A stretch of 64,000 bases of DNA from Bryopsis sp. KO-2023 (taxonomy: Eukaryota > Chlorophyta > Ulvophyceae > Bryopsidales > Bryopsidaceae): positions 5,859,501 to 5,923,500 of the forward strand of contig BSYQ01000005.1 of the NCBI GenBank assembly GCA_030272585.1, written 5' to 3'. The notes under the pieces are model-generated. The model was not told the DNA's origin. It worked only from the letters and a program-made list of their open reading frames with translations, and ran no database searches. This document shows, in pieces, positions 38,036 to 50,592 of this stretch. Position 1 is the first letter of the stretch. Each line of letters starts with the position of its first letter. The position numbers and the translations under genes were made by a program.

Positions 38036-41000
38036 TTATGAGACCTCAGCAGTGCCTGCAGTGAATCCAGGGAGTTCATATCGGTATTGGCCGTTTGGTG
38101 CTATTCCAAATCCCTTGGGATCAGCAAACACATTCTCCAACAATTGCCCCTTGGTCTGCATCAGGCACACATTTAACATTAAAGCAGATCGAAAAAAAAA
38201 TCAACACGAAACAAACATATTCTAATTGCTGTATCAACTACATGGAAAGCATATCTCCGAAAAGATACATTAAGTGGGGTCCATTTCACTTCTGGCAGGG
38301 AAAATTGAAGTATAGCTACCTAAATGACAAGTAATCTTTGTTTGACACCTCCAATTCTAAAAAGAGTTCACTCTTTGATGTCACCGTTCCGACTTTTCTT
38401 TCAATCCCTACACACTGGACTCTTCTTGCACCACTCTGTTCCATTTTTCTTTTGACCTATCGGCACAACCCCAACTGGATCATAATCAGCAAACTTTCCA
38501 GCAGACAAAGACACATACCGGTCTGGGACTCTCATCAGAAAACTGCACCGCATCTTCAACCACTGCCGTAACATCCTTCTCAATGCCCAAGATATCATCT
38601 TCACTCAAAATGCCACTCTCCAGCAAGAATTCCCGGAACTTGGGGAGGGGGTCCTTGGCCTGCAGAGCACAGTGAAACAGATTCAGCTATCCAACCAAAG
38701 TATCGTAATCACACACATCAGAATTGCTTCGTTCTACAATTACCTGCAGATTCTGGGTCTTTGATGTAGTAGTGCAAAATTAGATTGTCTTGATTCTCGA
38801 ACACCGCATTTTTTTTGGAAGAAAGCAGATAGAGGCGGAAGGCCTAATGTCCCAACTTCAGTCGGTTGTTTTATTGATTTCTTCAAATCATGTAGCACCA
38901 AAGAAGATAACTGATGGGATGAATAACGCACCTGGTAGTACTCTTTCTCTTCCTTGCTACGGAGCTCATCGGGATCAGCAAGGGAGTGGCCTCGGAATCT
39001 GTATGTGTCGCATTCAATCAGAGTGGGGCCGTCCCCACGCCTGGCTCGGGCCACAGCCTCCAGAGCAACCTCCCTAACCTTTGTGTTCAAAGAACAAGTT
39101 TGAAAAACATGGATTCAAATATCTTGCTGTACACTGAAATGACCCAATAAATGAACCAGAAATACACATGAAAGACCCCTTCAAAAAGCATCCGCTAAGG
39201 TTAACACACCAAGCCCTGGAAATGCAATGGACCTAAATCAGGAACTACCATCCATATAGAAGGGGCACCCAATGTGTAGTGGCAGGACACTCCATGGTAG
39301 GCTCATTCTACAAGCTACCTTTCACGGTTTTCCACTGCTCATTCAGCGAAATTGAGCAATTTAATTTGATTTTTTTTCCTAACCTTGATGACATCCATTC
39401 CATCGACGTGCACCCCTGGCATTCCAAATGGTGGCCCTTTTTTGTAGATGTAAGGGACTTCGTCACCCATAGACTCAGAGGTGGCACGATTGTGTTGCAT
39501 CCCGATGGCCCACTTGTTGTTCTCCACCACAAAGATGTGGGGAAGCTTGTATTTGGTGGCCATGTTCAGGCACTCATAAAACTGGCCTGAAATAGAAGGA
39601 CCAAACGTTGCAAAATTTTCAAACATTGCAACAGCAACTGCCGACATGATGGCAAATACGATCAAAACTTCATTGCGTTGGAAAAAATTACACCCAGGCG
39701 TTTTCATCTACAGCATGCTGGAATCCCTTTGCAGTGTTGGAAATGATCCCCTAATGAGGAATTGATTAATGAGTGTGTTTGGACCTTGCCAATCTTTGTG
39801 AAAAAGAATTGCTATCAGTGCCTTTTGCCAAATTCTTACCAACATTACAGGTACCATCTCCAAAGAAGGAGCACGTCACGTGGTCAGCAGTTTCATCCCC
39901 AAGAACATCCTGAGGAAAAATCAACCCAATCTCAAAGAAAAACACAGAAGGTGGGGGGCTTCATTTTGTCACGTTACTAGGGCGCCAATTCCTTGGAATG
40001 TACGTGACATTTTCTTCTCGAAATATTAGCAAAAGAAATGCGGGTTGGTGCATAACCCAGGGATACAAGGCTTCCTGATTTTTTATTTATTGGATTTGGC
40101 TGAATCTGTGTACTCAAATTAACTCCTGCTCACCCTCTTGTACATGCTTTGGAAGGCAGCTCCCAGACCAATCGGGATTCCTTCTCCGATAAAAGCAAAA
40201 CCACCGAGCTGAGCAGAAGAAAACAAATCATCAGCCAATCACCATTGAGATCCATCAGCAGGCTTTCGAGGGGGTAAAAAACAAGAATCCTTAACCCACA
40301 TCCACACCTCCACCAGAAAGATATAAATAGAATTTGGCGAGTTATTTATGTCATTTAAGTTGTTTACAAAGCAAAAAACCCCTCGAGTTCAACAGATATC
40401 CTGTGGGGAAGAAGCCTTTTTGTCGATGGCAGCTTTCAGACTCTTGTGCAGCACGACGCCAGGTGCGCAAGCAAAGTTATTTCGAAGGGAAAGGCTACTC
40501 ACAAAGTTGTGCTTCGATGAGAACATGTGCATGGAGCCTCCCTGGCCCCTGCAGATCCCGGTTTGTTTGCCGAACAACTCCGCCATGACGTTTCGAGGGG
40601 GCACGTCCTTACTTAACGCGTGGACGTGGTCGCGGTACGTCGAGCAGACGTAGTCGTCTGGACCCAAGCAACGAATCACCCCCGTCGAAACAGCCTCCTG
40701 TCCAGAGTAGAGATGCACGAAGCCAAACATCTTGCCGCGATAATACATTTGAGCGCACATTTCCTCGAACTCGCGCCCCAGGAACATATCGTAATAGAGG
40801 TCCCTGCCGATTTCCGGGGTGATGCGAGTATCCACCTCCGGCGTCGTCGTCGCGGTTTTCCCGGCAGGCTTGGTAGCGACCGCGCACACCTTGACGGGGG
40901 CTCGTCGGTTTGAGGGGGAAGAACCGCAGGCTTTTTGCCTCTTCTGATTCAGTAAATCTCGACGAGAAGTCGGCGAACCTACGCTGGCGAAACGCCGCGT

Positions 41001-41063
41001 TTGGGTTCTGCGAACGCTGGGGCAAGTTCCCAAAGGAACCCCTTGCAAGCTGCCCGACACCAT
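38036..41063 (-). CDS. PDHA: Pyruvate dehydrogenase E1 component subunit alpha, plastid type
   Basis: Seven exons: 41063-40503, 40208-40134, 39909-39840, 39586-39384, 39078-38932, 38659-38519, 38155-38036 (438 aa, all junctions GT-AG, frame kept). The thiamine-diphosphate enzyme decarboxylates pyruvate with E1-beta and feeds acetyl-CoA to plastid fatty acid synthesis. Residues 1-65 form a Ser/Arg-rich transit peptide ending near VKVCAVA. The catalytic part starts at the [20 protein letters not shown] helix. The TPP/Mg motif runs from [10 protein letters not shown] (about 228) to VVENN (about 259); [15 protein letters not shown] is the regulatory-loop region and [15 protein letters not shown] is C-terminal. 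The sequence is of the cyanobacterial/plastid rather than mitochondrial kind. Length is normal. Confidence 0.95.
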
Positions 41064-43170
41064 CTTTCGCGTTTCGCGAGGGAAACTAACTCACGCCAAT
41101 CGAACAGCGTAATCGGGGAAAGGAAAAAACGAGAATCGCGGGCGACGTCCTTTGCCACAGAGGAAAATCAACGCGGAAAAACAATTTGTGAACCTCGACA
41201 AAGGCGAACGATGGAAGCGCTTGGCGCTGAAGAGACGAAATCAGAACGGACACATCGATCTGGGGAAATGAGAATCATGGGTGTGTTGATGGTGTGACTG
41301 GACGATTCGCGAACAGTTGCCACTTTTCCACTTTTTTCTTCTGCCTTTTCGCTTTTTCCTCTTGAACACTTTGCCTATCCTCTTCCTTAGGCCCTGGTCA
41401 GAGCCCGCGACGGGAATCCGGAACTTTGGGGCAGTTTGATGGGCACGTGATCGACACATCATCACACCCACTGCCCCATTTCCATTTCCAGTTTGCCGTC
41501 TCGGGTTTCCTTAACGGGAAACGGGAATGGCCCACGAATGGTCGTTCGACGACCACACCCCCTCAAAGCACCAACTCGAAACACTTGAAGAAGTATCGCG
41601 CCCAATAGAGCCTGGTCGCTCGATAAAACTAAGATCGAGAAAGAATTCGTGCTTTTGCAAATCTTCCCACTCATATGAAGAGGCAGAAGGGCCTGTTTAT
41701 CGTGCAGAAATATTTATTTTACTTTTCCGAACTTGTTGAGACAAAAAGTAGGGAGAACAGTGCAGTGACGAGCCCACGGTGACCATCTCCACCAATCAGA
41801 GATCTTGGACGCCAGAAAACTCGTCACCCCACTGATACCCAATTTTCTTTCTCCACGGTGTTTAGCAACTAGAGTCGACGTTTTTCGACCGTTCACAGTT
41901 TTATTTTTGAAGGTTACTTGAAATTCCCCGGTTTCCCGTCCACCCGGGAAACTGCAAGCAAATCACCACCCGGGGCATTCCCGTCGGGAAACCGCGACCA
42001 AATTGCCGGAGCCAGCGTGGCACTTTTCCAGTACTTTTTCCGATGTGGACCACGTGCGTGGGTGGATGGAGACATGTTCACTGCCGTTGGCGCGACATTC
42101 CCGGGCTCTGACCAGGCACTTAGACTTTTCTATTCTTGGGGCGACTCTAATTTCCCTCCCATCCTCACTGGAAGCATCATCCAAATCTATCCACAAGTGG
42201 GAAGTATAATGATTCCCAGGATAGGCAATTGTGGTGCCTGGTCCACGATAATATTTCTGCAGAGCTTTCAATTTTCAGACAATTTGAATGTCAGATGTTT
42301 TCACACAGGCATGAGAATGTGGAAACCCTTTTCCCTCATTACAATGGAAACAGCAGAAACCATCAGATCCCCAAACAAGCCTTTTTTGATCGGACTAATA
42401 GCGTTTTCCGATAGTACCACACTCCCCCCTGATTCCAACTTGCACCCTTGTTGAACTCCCACCCAACTGGTTTCACACACGCATTTGCATCTTGCCTTCC
42501 CCACGAGTTCTTTATTAACTTTTTTTTCTCTTTTTTTTTTCCTTTGAAAGCTTGACACCGAAGAAAATATCGAGAGGTTGAAATCAACAAATCAATAGAA
42601 TCCAAAAAGACCCGCCTCCTCTCAATTTTCTCAGGAGCCCTCCATTATATTCAAGGGCATCTTAAACCAACACCCGCTGGGCAAATGCCAACACATCAGG
42701 AAATATCAATGATCACCGTGAAACAAATTTCGAAATCTTATACAAATAAAAAGAGCCCAAATACTCTCCCGACCTCAATAAAAATATAACTCGACCTATA
42801 AACAACCCCAAACATTCATTCTCCCCATATGGGCCAATTGAAAGAAAAAGACTACAGAAGCGTTCCATCTTCTTTTGTTTGTTTGTTTTTCATTTTTTAT
42901 CTTTTGTTTTTCCAAATTGGTAGACTCACGAGGTTCCAATGAGTTCTCCTTCCCTCAAATCTACTGTGTTGCTCGCTTCCTCACCTCCATCCTGACCTCA
43001 TTTTAATATCTTGCTTTCCTGTTGTTTCTTCTTCTTCCCCCAACAAAGCTACCTCCCCCACACTTTCCCCAGACACAACACCGTATTTTCAGTGTCGCTT
43101 TCCACCAGGTTTTTTCTTCACAACAATGATCTAAAAGAACTAATTTCAGCCTGAAAGCACCAAGTCCAAC
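41064..43170. other. Intergenic region upstream of PDH E1-alpha
   Basis: About 2.1 kb with no supported gene. Between about 41410 and 41995 the motif CGGGAAAC / GTTTCCCG recurs several times, once as an inverted pair (GTTTCCCGTCCACCCGGGAAAC). The rest is AT-rich with T tracts. Confidence 0.5.
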
Positions 43171-45852
43171 TCATGCGCTCTTTTCCGAGTGCTCCCGGAG
43201 GACGTTGACCACGCTTTTGAAAGCAAACCATTCAGGAATGTCTTCCCCAGCTCTGAGCATTTTCCTGAATTTAGTTCCAGAGAGTTTCTTAATTTTCAAA
43301 CCCTCTTTCTCGGCGATGTCTGCTGTGACGTAGCCCTTCTCCTCAGTATAAACCACGTTCAGAGAAGGCACCGTCTTAACACCCAGCTCCTCGGAGTGCT
43401 TGGTGGCCATTTCCTTAAAAAATATAAATAGACACACCAGAATCATACTCAATTTTTAAGCAGCAACTCATATTTCCCTCCCTCCGCTCATTTTCGGCGC
43501 CACTGTGCCAATTGGGCAGCAGTGGACTCGCTCCACATTTTGTTCATTTCACCAAATTTTGGAAGAGGAATCAAGGAATTCAATGAAACGCCAATCAAAC
43601 TAAATAAACATGCAAGAATGCAAAACTGATGAGTTCCTACCTGAGCATCATAAGCTCCGTAGAAATCTTCGCCAGTGAGGCAGCTCTTGGATCCAGCCAT
43701 GTCTCTGCCGATGATGAAATGGGTGCAGCCATAGTTCTTTCTGATCATCATGTGTTGAATGGCCTCTCGGGGGCCCCCCATGTGCATGGAGTAAGGCAAG
43801 TAAGCCCACATGATCTTGGGATTATTGACTTCAGCCTTGAGAACTTCGTATGTATGGTATCGCACGATGCCTAAACAGATATCCACATCGACACAATCAG
43901 CTAGTTTCGGCAAATTTGAATACCATATGGCACTCAAAAAACTTTGCACAATCATAAATATTTTTCAGAACACCAAATACTGGTCGTGAGGGTTGCAACC
44001 TTTTCAACTGCCATACGGTACTATGTACAATTATCTTCACCACAGAGTCCTTTCTGCGTTATTCTTTGATTGCTATTCTACCGGGGATGTCATCGTCTTG
44101 CGTTGGGCCACAGGTTGGGTGGACGAGGCAAACAGAGCCCTCTTTGACGTTGGGGGCAAACAAGGCCCTGGTGAAGAGCTCGTAATGAGCCCTGTGCACA
44201 GGGTTGCGGCACTGGAAAGCCACGACATCCGAATCCGTGGGCAGTCTGGCACGAACTTCCGAAGGGGTTGCACAAGGAAACACCCTGTTTTGCAATGTTC
44301 AGCCACACACACCCCAGAAATAAAATCAGCACCACGTAACCACAAACAATCAACTTATATTGACAATATTTTGAAATAATAAAAACCTGCCACCACGATG
44401 TAACAAACATTTCCCCGCGACTGTCCCTCCCCCCTCCCCCATAAAAGAAACAAAAAAAACTGGTTAATAAACGAAGCATAAATTTCACGTGGGAAGGCAA
44501 AAAAGTCCCTGAAAAAATATAGAAGGACGCAAGAATTGAAAAAAAGCTGGGTTGACCACTGACCTTTTAGGGAGCTCAAAACCCCAGACGTCACCTCCCA
44601 AGTAATACTTTCCCCTGTCCATGGAAATCATTTGGGAACCAGGGTGCTCCAACGACGACGTTCCGTAACAGAGTTTGGCCTCTTTGGGCTTATTAGGGAC
44701 ATACTTGGAAGAAACCTCCAGCACACCCAGATGCTGGCCGTTGTATTGCAACAACACCTTCATACCCTCTTTGATGGACTCGTGGGAAGTGTCCAGGACC
44801 ACAGGCAAACCAAACAACAGATCGCTTCCTTTCAGCCTGCATCACACACATTCGTCTACCATTCAAATTCTCTGCATCGTCAAACACATAGGGAGGTTCG
44901 TCTTGTTCGGAGCAATACGTCCAAATTGGTGATTTGGAAATTGAAAGGATCAAAGAAATTGCAACCCCGGTGCAACACCATTCGGGAAAAAAAATTGACA
45001 CCAAGACACAACCAATCGAATCCTGAAGTCCCAGTGCCAGCCACAAAGGCCTACCGGGTTTTTGTCCAGCAGTTTTAATTGGATCTCTCAGAACGACATT
45101 GATGAATTGATCCACTCATATTTCTATTCCGCTGACAGTTTTGTGAAAATTCTCTCCCAGTTGCTTGCTTACTACCAGCCTCTCCAAAGTAGAAAAAAAA
45201 CTGACAGACATTGGCACAGAACGGTTGCTTTCTAGCTTGTCCTGCCCACCTCATGTTATCAACACAGTAATTGTACTGCTCGTGATCCATAGGGCCAGTC
45301 AAGGGAGAGAATCCACCGACAAAGAGAAGTTCCAGATCGCATGCGTTACGGTCGGAACATTCCAGTACCCGGCCTTGGCATTCAGAAATCAGCTTCTCTT
45401 TGGTGGCAGAATCCACCATTCGATCGACCAACTTGCCACCGTGAGGAAGAATCAATCCAGATGTATCTCTGCAACATTGAAAAATCCATATTTTGATCTC
45501 CACAGAATAACATCACATTTTTTCATGGCAAAAAGAATCATTCTGCTTAATTGATCTTTGTCTGTCACAGAAAATTGGAAGTGTGAATCTCCCCACAACT
45601 ATTAGTGGTGATCCAGTATAAAGTGTGAGGATGCTTATTTATGCTCCAATAAAAAATAAAAATACATCAAGCATTGTTACGGATAAACAGAACGGCTTTT
45701 CTAGTAGATTACTAATAGGACGACAAACTGGTGTGTCACACAAGAAGGCTACAGCCTTTCCCAATTCTCCGAAAGGGTTAGGGAAGAATCGGTTAGACTT
45801 CGACGTACTGGCTGTTGGGCATCGGCTGAGCAGCGAAGGAACGACCGCCCAT
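43171..45852 (-). CDS. ATP sulfurylase (sulfate adenylyltransferase)
   Basis: Six exons: 45852-45809, 45468-45250, 44836-44564, 44284-44082, 43870-43641, 43413-43171 (403 aa, phases consistent). It activates sulfate to APS, the first step of sulfate assimilation. Seen: [13 protein letters not shown] start, [45 protein letters not shown], the catalytic [14 protein letters not shown] motif, [23 protein letters not shown] and [20 protein letters not shown]. No APS kinase domain follows, so it is the plant/algal single-domain type. The N-terminal 15 residues are short for a plastid enzyme; a further 5' exon carrying a transit peptide could lie between 45853 and 46560. Exon 1 has a GTACGT donor. 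Confidence 0.9.
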
Positions 45853-46781
45853 CACGTTCCTGACGGACCCAAGAACCGGGACGAACACCTGGGTGTCACC
45901 ACAACCTTCAGTTCAAGCTCTTTGGAATCGAGAGCAGCTGGCAACTTTAGATTCCAACACTTAGAGGCCACTCGCGCGCTTTCTTTCGGCAAGCTAGTTT
46001 TGTCGCAAACACCCAAATCCCGCTGTGTTCCACAGTTCCAAATCGTGTGTTGTTGTTCAGAGACAGAGAGAGGATTGGCTTTGAAAGCAGTAGTGAGGTG
46101 ACCTTTTCACCTTGCTGGAGCCAAGCTCGACAGTCTGTGCCAATGGAGCGGCATGAAGCAGCCCACTCGAGGAACAACCAGCAACGGCCGCCCTCGAGGC
46201 CAATCGCTGAACGGCTCGGCGAAACATCACGTTGAAAAACTAACGGAACGAAAAGAACAGACAGAGCCCACGGCCAACCCACAGCAGTGTTCTGGGATGG
46301 TGATTCGCGCAACGGCAACTGAGCGGCCTCAAGAAACCCAACTTCTGGAGAATCCTGCAGTTTTCTGGGATTCTTGCCTCTCCTTTTCGTTCGCGGTAAA
46401 GAGTCGGTGCCGTTTCCCGAAGCCTTTTTCTCACAAACCGCGTTTTTCGACCGAATGTGTGGGAAGGCGAGCGCGTAATATACAGAGCAGTGCGATTGCG
46501 ATTTCAAAAGTACTGATCGACCCAATCCTTGGATTGCTGAGTCGCTATGTCGGGCATCCATGCGGACATTCTGTGTTCTGTACCCTCTTCAGAACCCAGA
46601 GCAACAAGGGGGCTGAGACTTCCGCGGATACATCGAAACTGGGCCTTCTTGCGACGGTGTCAGTGCTTCTGTTGCTCGGACTGGGCCATTCGTTTCGGTG
46701 ACTATTCGCGCGCGAAGTCGGCGGTTGCATTTGCTTTGTTCGTAATCGACACACTCTCCTTCCTCAGAGCAGAGTTTGAAA
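45853..46781. promoter_or_regulatory. Divergent promoter region, ATP sulfurylase / carrier
   Basis: The two genes are transcribed away from each other from this 929-bp interval, so both promoters (and perhaps a 5' exon of ATP sulfurylase) must lie here. No individual motif is claimed. Confidence 0.5.
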
Positions 46782-48873
46782 ATGGGGGAGACCACTTCGC
46801 CCGTATTCAGTACTTTGTCAACCATATTTGATAAATCAAGGTATGCCCCGAGTGACAAGGCTATCGATCGTGGTTAGACATAGAGATCCCGGGACTCTTT
46901 GTTGTTGGAATGGCAATTCTTCTGTGCTTGGCATTCCTTTCATGATTGGTTTGGGTCAGTGCCAACCAGGTATCAGTATGCTGTTGAAAATGAGCCAAGT
47001 TTTCTAAAGTGTGTCAATATTTGTCAGAAAAATACATTTCTGGGCTGGTGTTGTGTTTAGGTAACATTTTGCAGTTAATTACCCACACAGACTATTGGGC
47101 ATAATTCTATTCTTTAAAGCAGACTACTACTTTAAGGATGTATGTTTCGATAGATGTATGGGATTTTTTTTTTAATTCTGAATTGATATCTGGTTTGTAT
47201 TTTCACTCATAGAATGTTTATTGCGGGTGGTGTGGCGGGGGCAGTTGCTAGGACAGCCTCGGCTCCTTTGGACAGAATTAAATTGTTGTTTCAAGTCCAG
47301 GTAATAATAACATCGCTGCCAGTTGCCATTGCTGGTTTTGTAGTGGATTGTCTTGCCAAACAGGGGTTGATTCCTTCCAATGCTGAAGTGAAGCTAGGCC
47401 TAGGAAATGTTTTGCTAAGCACTCCTGTTCATGCAATTTCTAGGCAGTTGCCTCGTCTGGAACTTCGTCGACAGCATACACTGGGGTATGGCAATCAGCA
47501 AGGAAGATATTGAGGTGAGCTGAAAGCACCGGCTGTCTTTGGGAACAATTATTCACAATGTTTTGTTCGCAATTGTATTGTAGCTAGGGAATGATTTTGA
47601 AATGCTTCCATGTCGACTGTGTAGACGAATACTCCAAATGCGAATGATTGACCATTGGAGCTTGTTGTTCCTTATCTTTGTTCGTTTAAACGTTGTTAGC
47701 CGAGAGTTTACTTTTTGGCAGGGGTCAACCTTCAGTTTTCTTTTAGCTAATGTTGGTGGTGCAGGGTTTGACATGGACATTTCGCTGAATCTTTTTGTTC
47801 AAATGCCTTTATTTTTCCTCGACAGCGAAGAAGGTTTCCTTGCCTTCTGGAAGGGCAATGGAACGAACATCATCAGAATATTCCCTTACTCAGCGGCACA
47901 GCTCATGGCAAACGATCAATACAAGAGGATGTTGGCTGATGATGACGGCAAATTGACTCTTGGAAGAAGATTGACTTCTGGGGCTATGGCTGGAATGACT
48001 GCCACAGCCCTTACACATCCATTAGACACGGTTCGACTCAGGCTAGCCTTGCCAACCAGTCGCTACTCAGGTGAAGCTTTGAATGTTATTGCCTCGGGAA
48101 AAGGTTTCCAGGAGCCAGAGGTTTTTCATGATTTTTCCTTCTTTTGTTTGCAAATGCTGGAGGGACGTTCCCAGGGATTCCCAGAAATTCTTGATATGAA
48201 GGTCATTTTTATACTGAACAGTATAAAACCTGGGATGCAGAGTCAATGTTTACTCTTGTGACACACTTTCTTTGTTTGTGTATTTGTCGAGAGAATATTT
48301 ATCTATATGAGGCCTTTTTTGTGTTAAGATCGTTTTTGCACATCGCAAAAGCAATGAGGTCTGTTGTTTTCAACTAATGCCATTCTGAGCCAGGCCAGGG
48401 GCTCATAGATTCTGATGGTTGTTTCAGGCATGACCAATGCGATGGTGACGATCACTCGAACAGAGGGGGTTCTGGCCTTGTACAAAGGTCTATCGCCCAC
48501 CTTGATCGGCATCGCCCCTTATGCCGCTCTCAACTTTGCATGCTACGATATGTGTAAACATTGGGTCTATGGAGACTCCGGCAAGCAGAGCGTATTCGGC
48601 AATCTTGCCATCGGTGCCGGGGCTGGTACGTTCGCCGCCACTGTATGCTACCCGTTGGATACCATTCGACGTAGGCAACAGATGGAAGGGACGGTGTACA
48701 AAAATCAGCTGGATGCTTTTCGAACAATCTGGGGGGCCGAAGGAATGAGGGGGTTCTACAGGGGATGGGCAGCCAATTGTCTGAAGGTGGTTCCACAGAA
48801 CAGCATTCGTTTCGTGTCCTACGAAATAATGAAGAGTTTGTTGGGGGTGAAAAAAGCCAAGACTGACACTTAG
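46782..48873 (+). CDS. Mitochondrial carrier family (SLC25) transporter, adenine-nucleotide type
   Basis: Five exons: 46782-46840, 47213-47300, 47444-47514, 47826-48070, 48428-48873 (302 aa). It has three tandem carrier repeats, each with its signature: PLDRIKLLFQVQ, PLDTVRLRL and PLDTIRRRQQ, plus GEG-type partners (EEGFLAFWKGNG, EGVLALYKG, EGMRGFYRGW). Six membrane helices are expected. The IFPYSAAQLMANDQYKRM and IGIAPYAALNFACYDM segments are closest, from memory, to ATP-Mg/Pi, CoA or thylakoid ADP/ATP carriers. No EF-hands precede the first repeat, so it is not a calcium-regulated SCaMC. Exact substrate and membrane (mitochondrial or plastid) are open. Confidence 0.88.
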
Positions 48874-50592
48874 GAGTTGGTGGTCTGCTGTGTCTGGGTG
48901 TAGTTGCTGTAGTTACTCGCAATCGATCAAGTGTTTTTTTTCTGGATTTGTAGGCAGTAGGCAACGATAAGGGAATTTGGGGGGTGGGAGGGGGGCTTTG
49001 TAAAGATTTGTGATCAACATTTACTTGGATGATTGGTTGGTCGATTGTGAACAATAAGATGAGTTGCTGTGGGAAGAGGGAGGTCTGGATTTGTAAGCAC
49101 AAACCATCAAATTTGTGGCAATCCTTATGTTCTTGCACACACAACACCACACAATGCATTATTTTGTTGCAAGTGGTCTTGGTGGATTTGGAGTGGATCA
49201 AGTGCCTGAATACCCATCTTGGGCAATATAGCGCACACGATATGATGCTGCAAAACTGGTTGACGTTTTGTTTGTTCGTTCAATTTTTTTTGTTCTCTAG
49301 GCCCGTCGCGTGACTTGTTTCTTCGTTTAGACCCCAGGAAACAACAATTTAAAATGTAGGCTCCTGCGACCATGTGTATTGGTTTAAAATTGCGAATGCC
49401 CCTTTTCACCCCTTTTTTTTTATAATTCGTTTTATATCTTTTGATTCTCTGTTGATTCTCTCTTGCAAGCAAGTTTTGTGGAATTGTTGACTGGAGTGTT
49501 ATAGCTACACTTTCCGTTGTGCATGGTCGAGATAAATTCAAGGAATCCGGCGCAACTATGTAACCACCAGAAGAGGGGACAACCAACCAACACACCATTA
49601 AAGAATCCACTACACTCCTATATATGTATATTTATCACTAGTAAGACGATGTTCCATCATTTCACACACACCGGTCCCACGATTGCCATTCCCCACTACC
49701 CAACCCCAAATAGAAACAAAGAAAAGAAACCAATCCAAAATTATGTCATTATCAAAGCCTTTCAAGGTGGTCAGGTAAATCCCCCCCCCCCTCCCCCAAA
49801 GAAAGGAACAGGGGGTGACAGTTTCGCTCGGTATCATTGCAGTCAGGTTGGCTTGCACGATCAGTGGGTTGTATTCACTGACAAACCTCGACACGCTTGG
49901 CCCTGCTCCTGTAATCATCGCAGTAAGAAATTGCTGGGTAAATACATTTGAGCATTTTACTACATTTTAAAAAACATTGTTAGTCACAGAATGATAAGGG
50001 GTTCATTAATAAGGGGTTGGAATCATATATACGGTTGATTCCATTGGATACGGGAATCTGGACAGAGAGCAGATTGTACCTGGTGACGTTTGATTTCATT
50101 TTTCCCTTTTTCCTCCTCTTTCGCTTTGTTCCTTTTCCAGAACAGTTGAAATCGCAGTCTTCATCTCCAGCCTGATTTACAAACACACCTACTCGTCAAG
50201 TTCATACATAAAGAGACCCCCCCCCCCCCCCCGTCTGACATCATCTAGTGGTAGCAACAACAACAATAAAACTGAACATGGATGTTTTTTGCTGTCAGAC
50301 TGTGAATATTGTCAACAAGTACCAATTCAGGCTCAATAATCCATACAGTAAACATCATCATCCAGCAATTACCAATGAACAGATGCAAAAATGAAATCCC
50401 ATCAGGGTAGTTCAGAAATATTTTATTTCCAAACACTACCAAAACGAAGCAACACAGACAAATGACCAAACTCCCCCCAAAAAAAAATGGTTCAAAACTT
50501 TTCGGCTAGTTTATTCCACAGTGCTGTCAGGCTGGTCAATGTCTACATCGATCATGATCTTCAGGCTCAATAATCCATTTAGCATTTCCTCA
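48874..50592. other. Convergent intergenic region with C runs
   Basis: 3' flanks of the carrier (+) and JmjC (-) genes. It has C runs at 49781-49791 and 50217-50232. A diverged copy of the JmjC 3' exon-like segment (50520-50600) lies at about 50300-50385. Confidence 0.55.

Noticed and set aside
41918-42454. 178-codon plus-strand ORF between PDH E1-alpha and ATP sulfurylase
   Set aside because: No homology-like motif, no splice context, atypical composition; likely chance.
45947-46561. 204-codon minus-strand ORF upstream of ATP sulfurylase
   Set aside because: It ends before the ATP sulfurylase first exon and has no plausible donor joining in frame; it could hide a transit-peptide exon, but that is not demonstrated.
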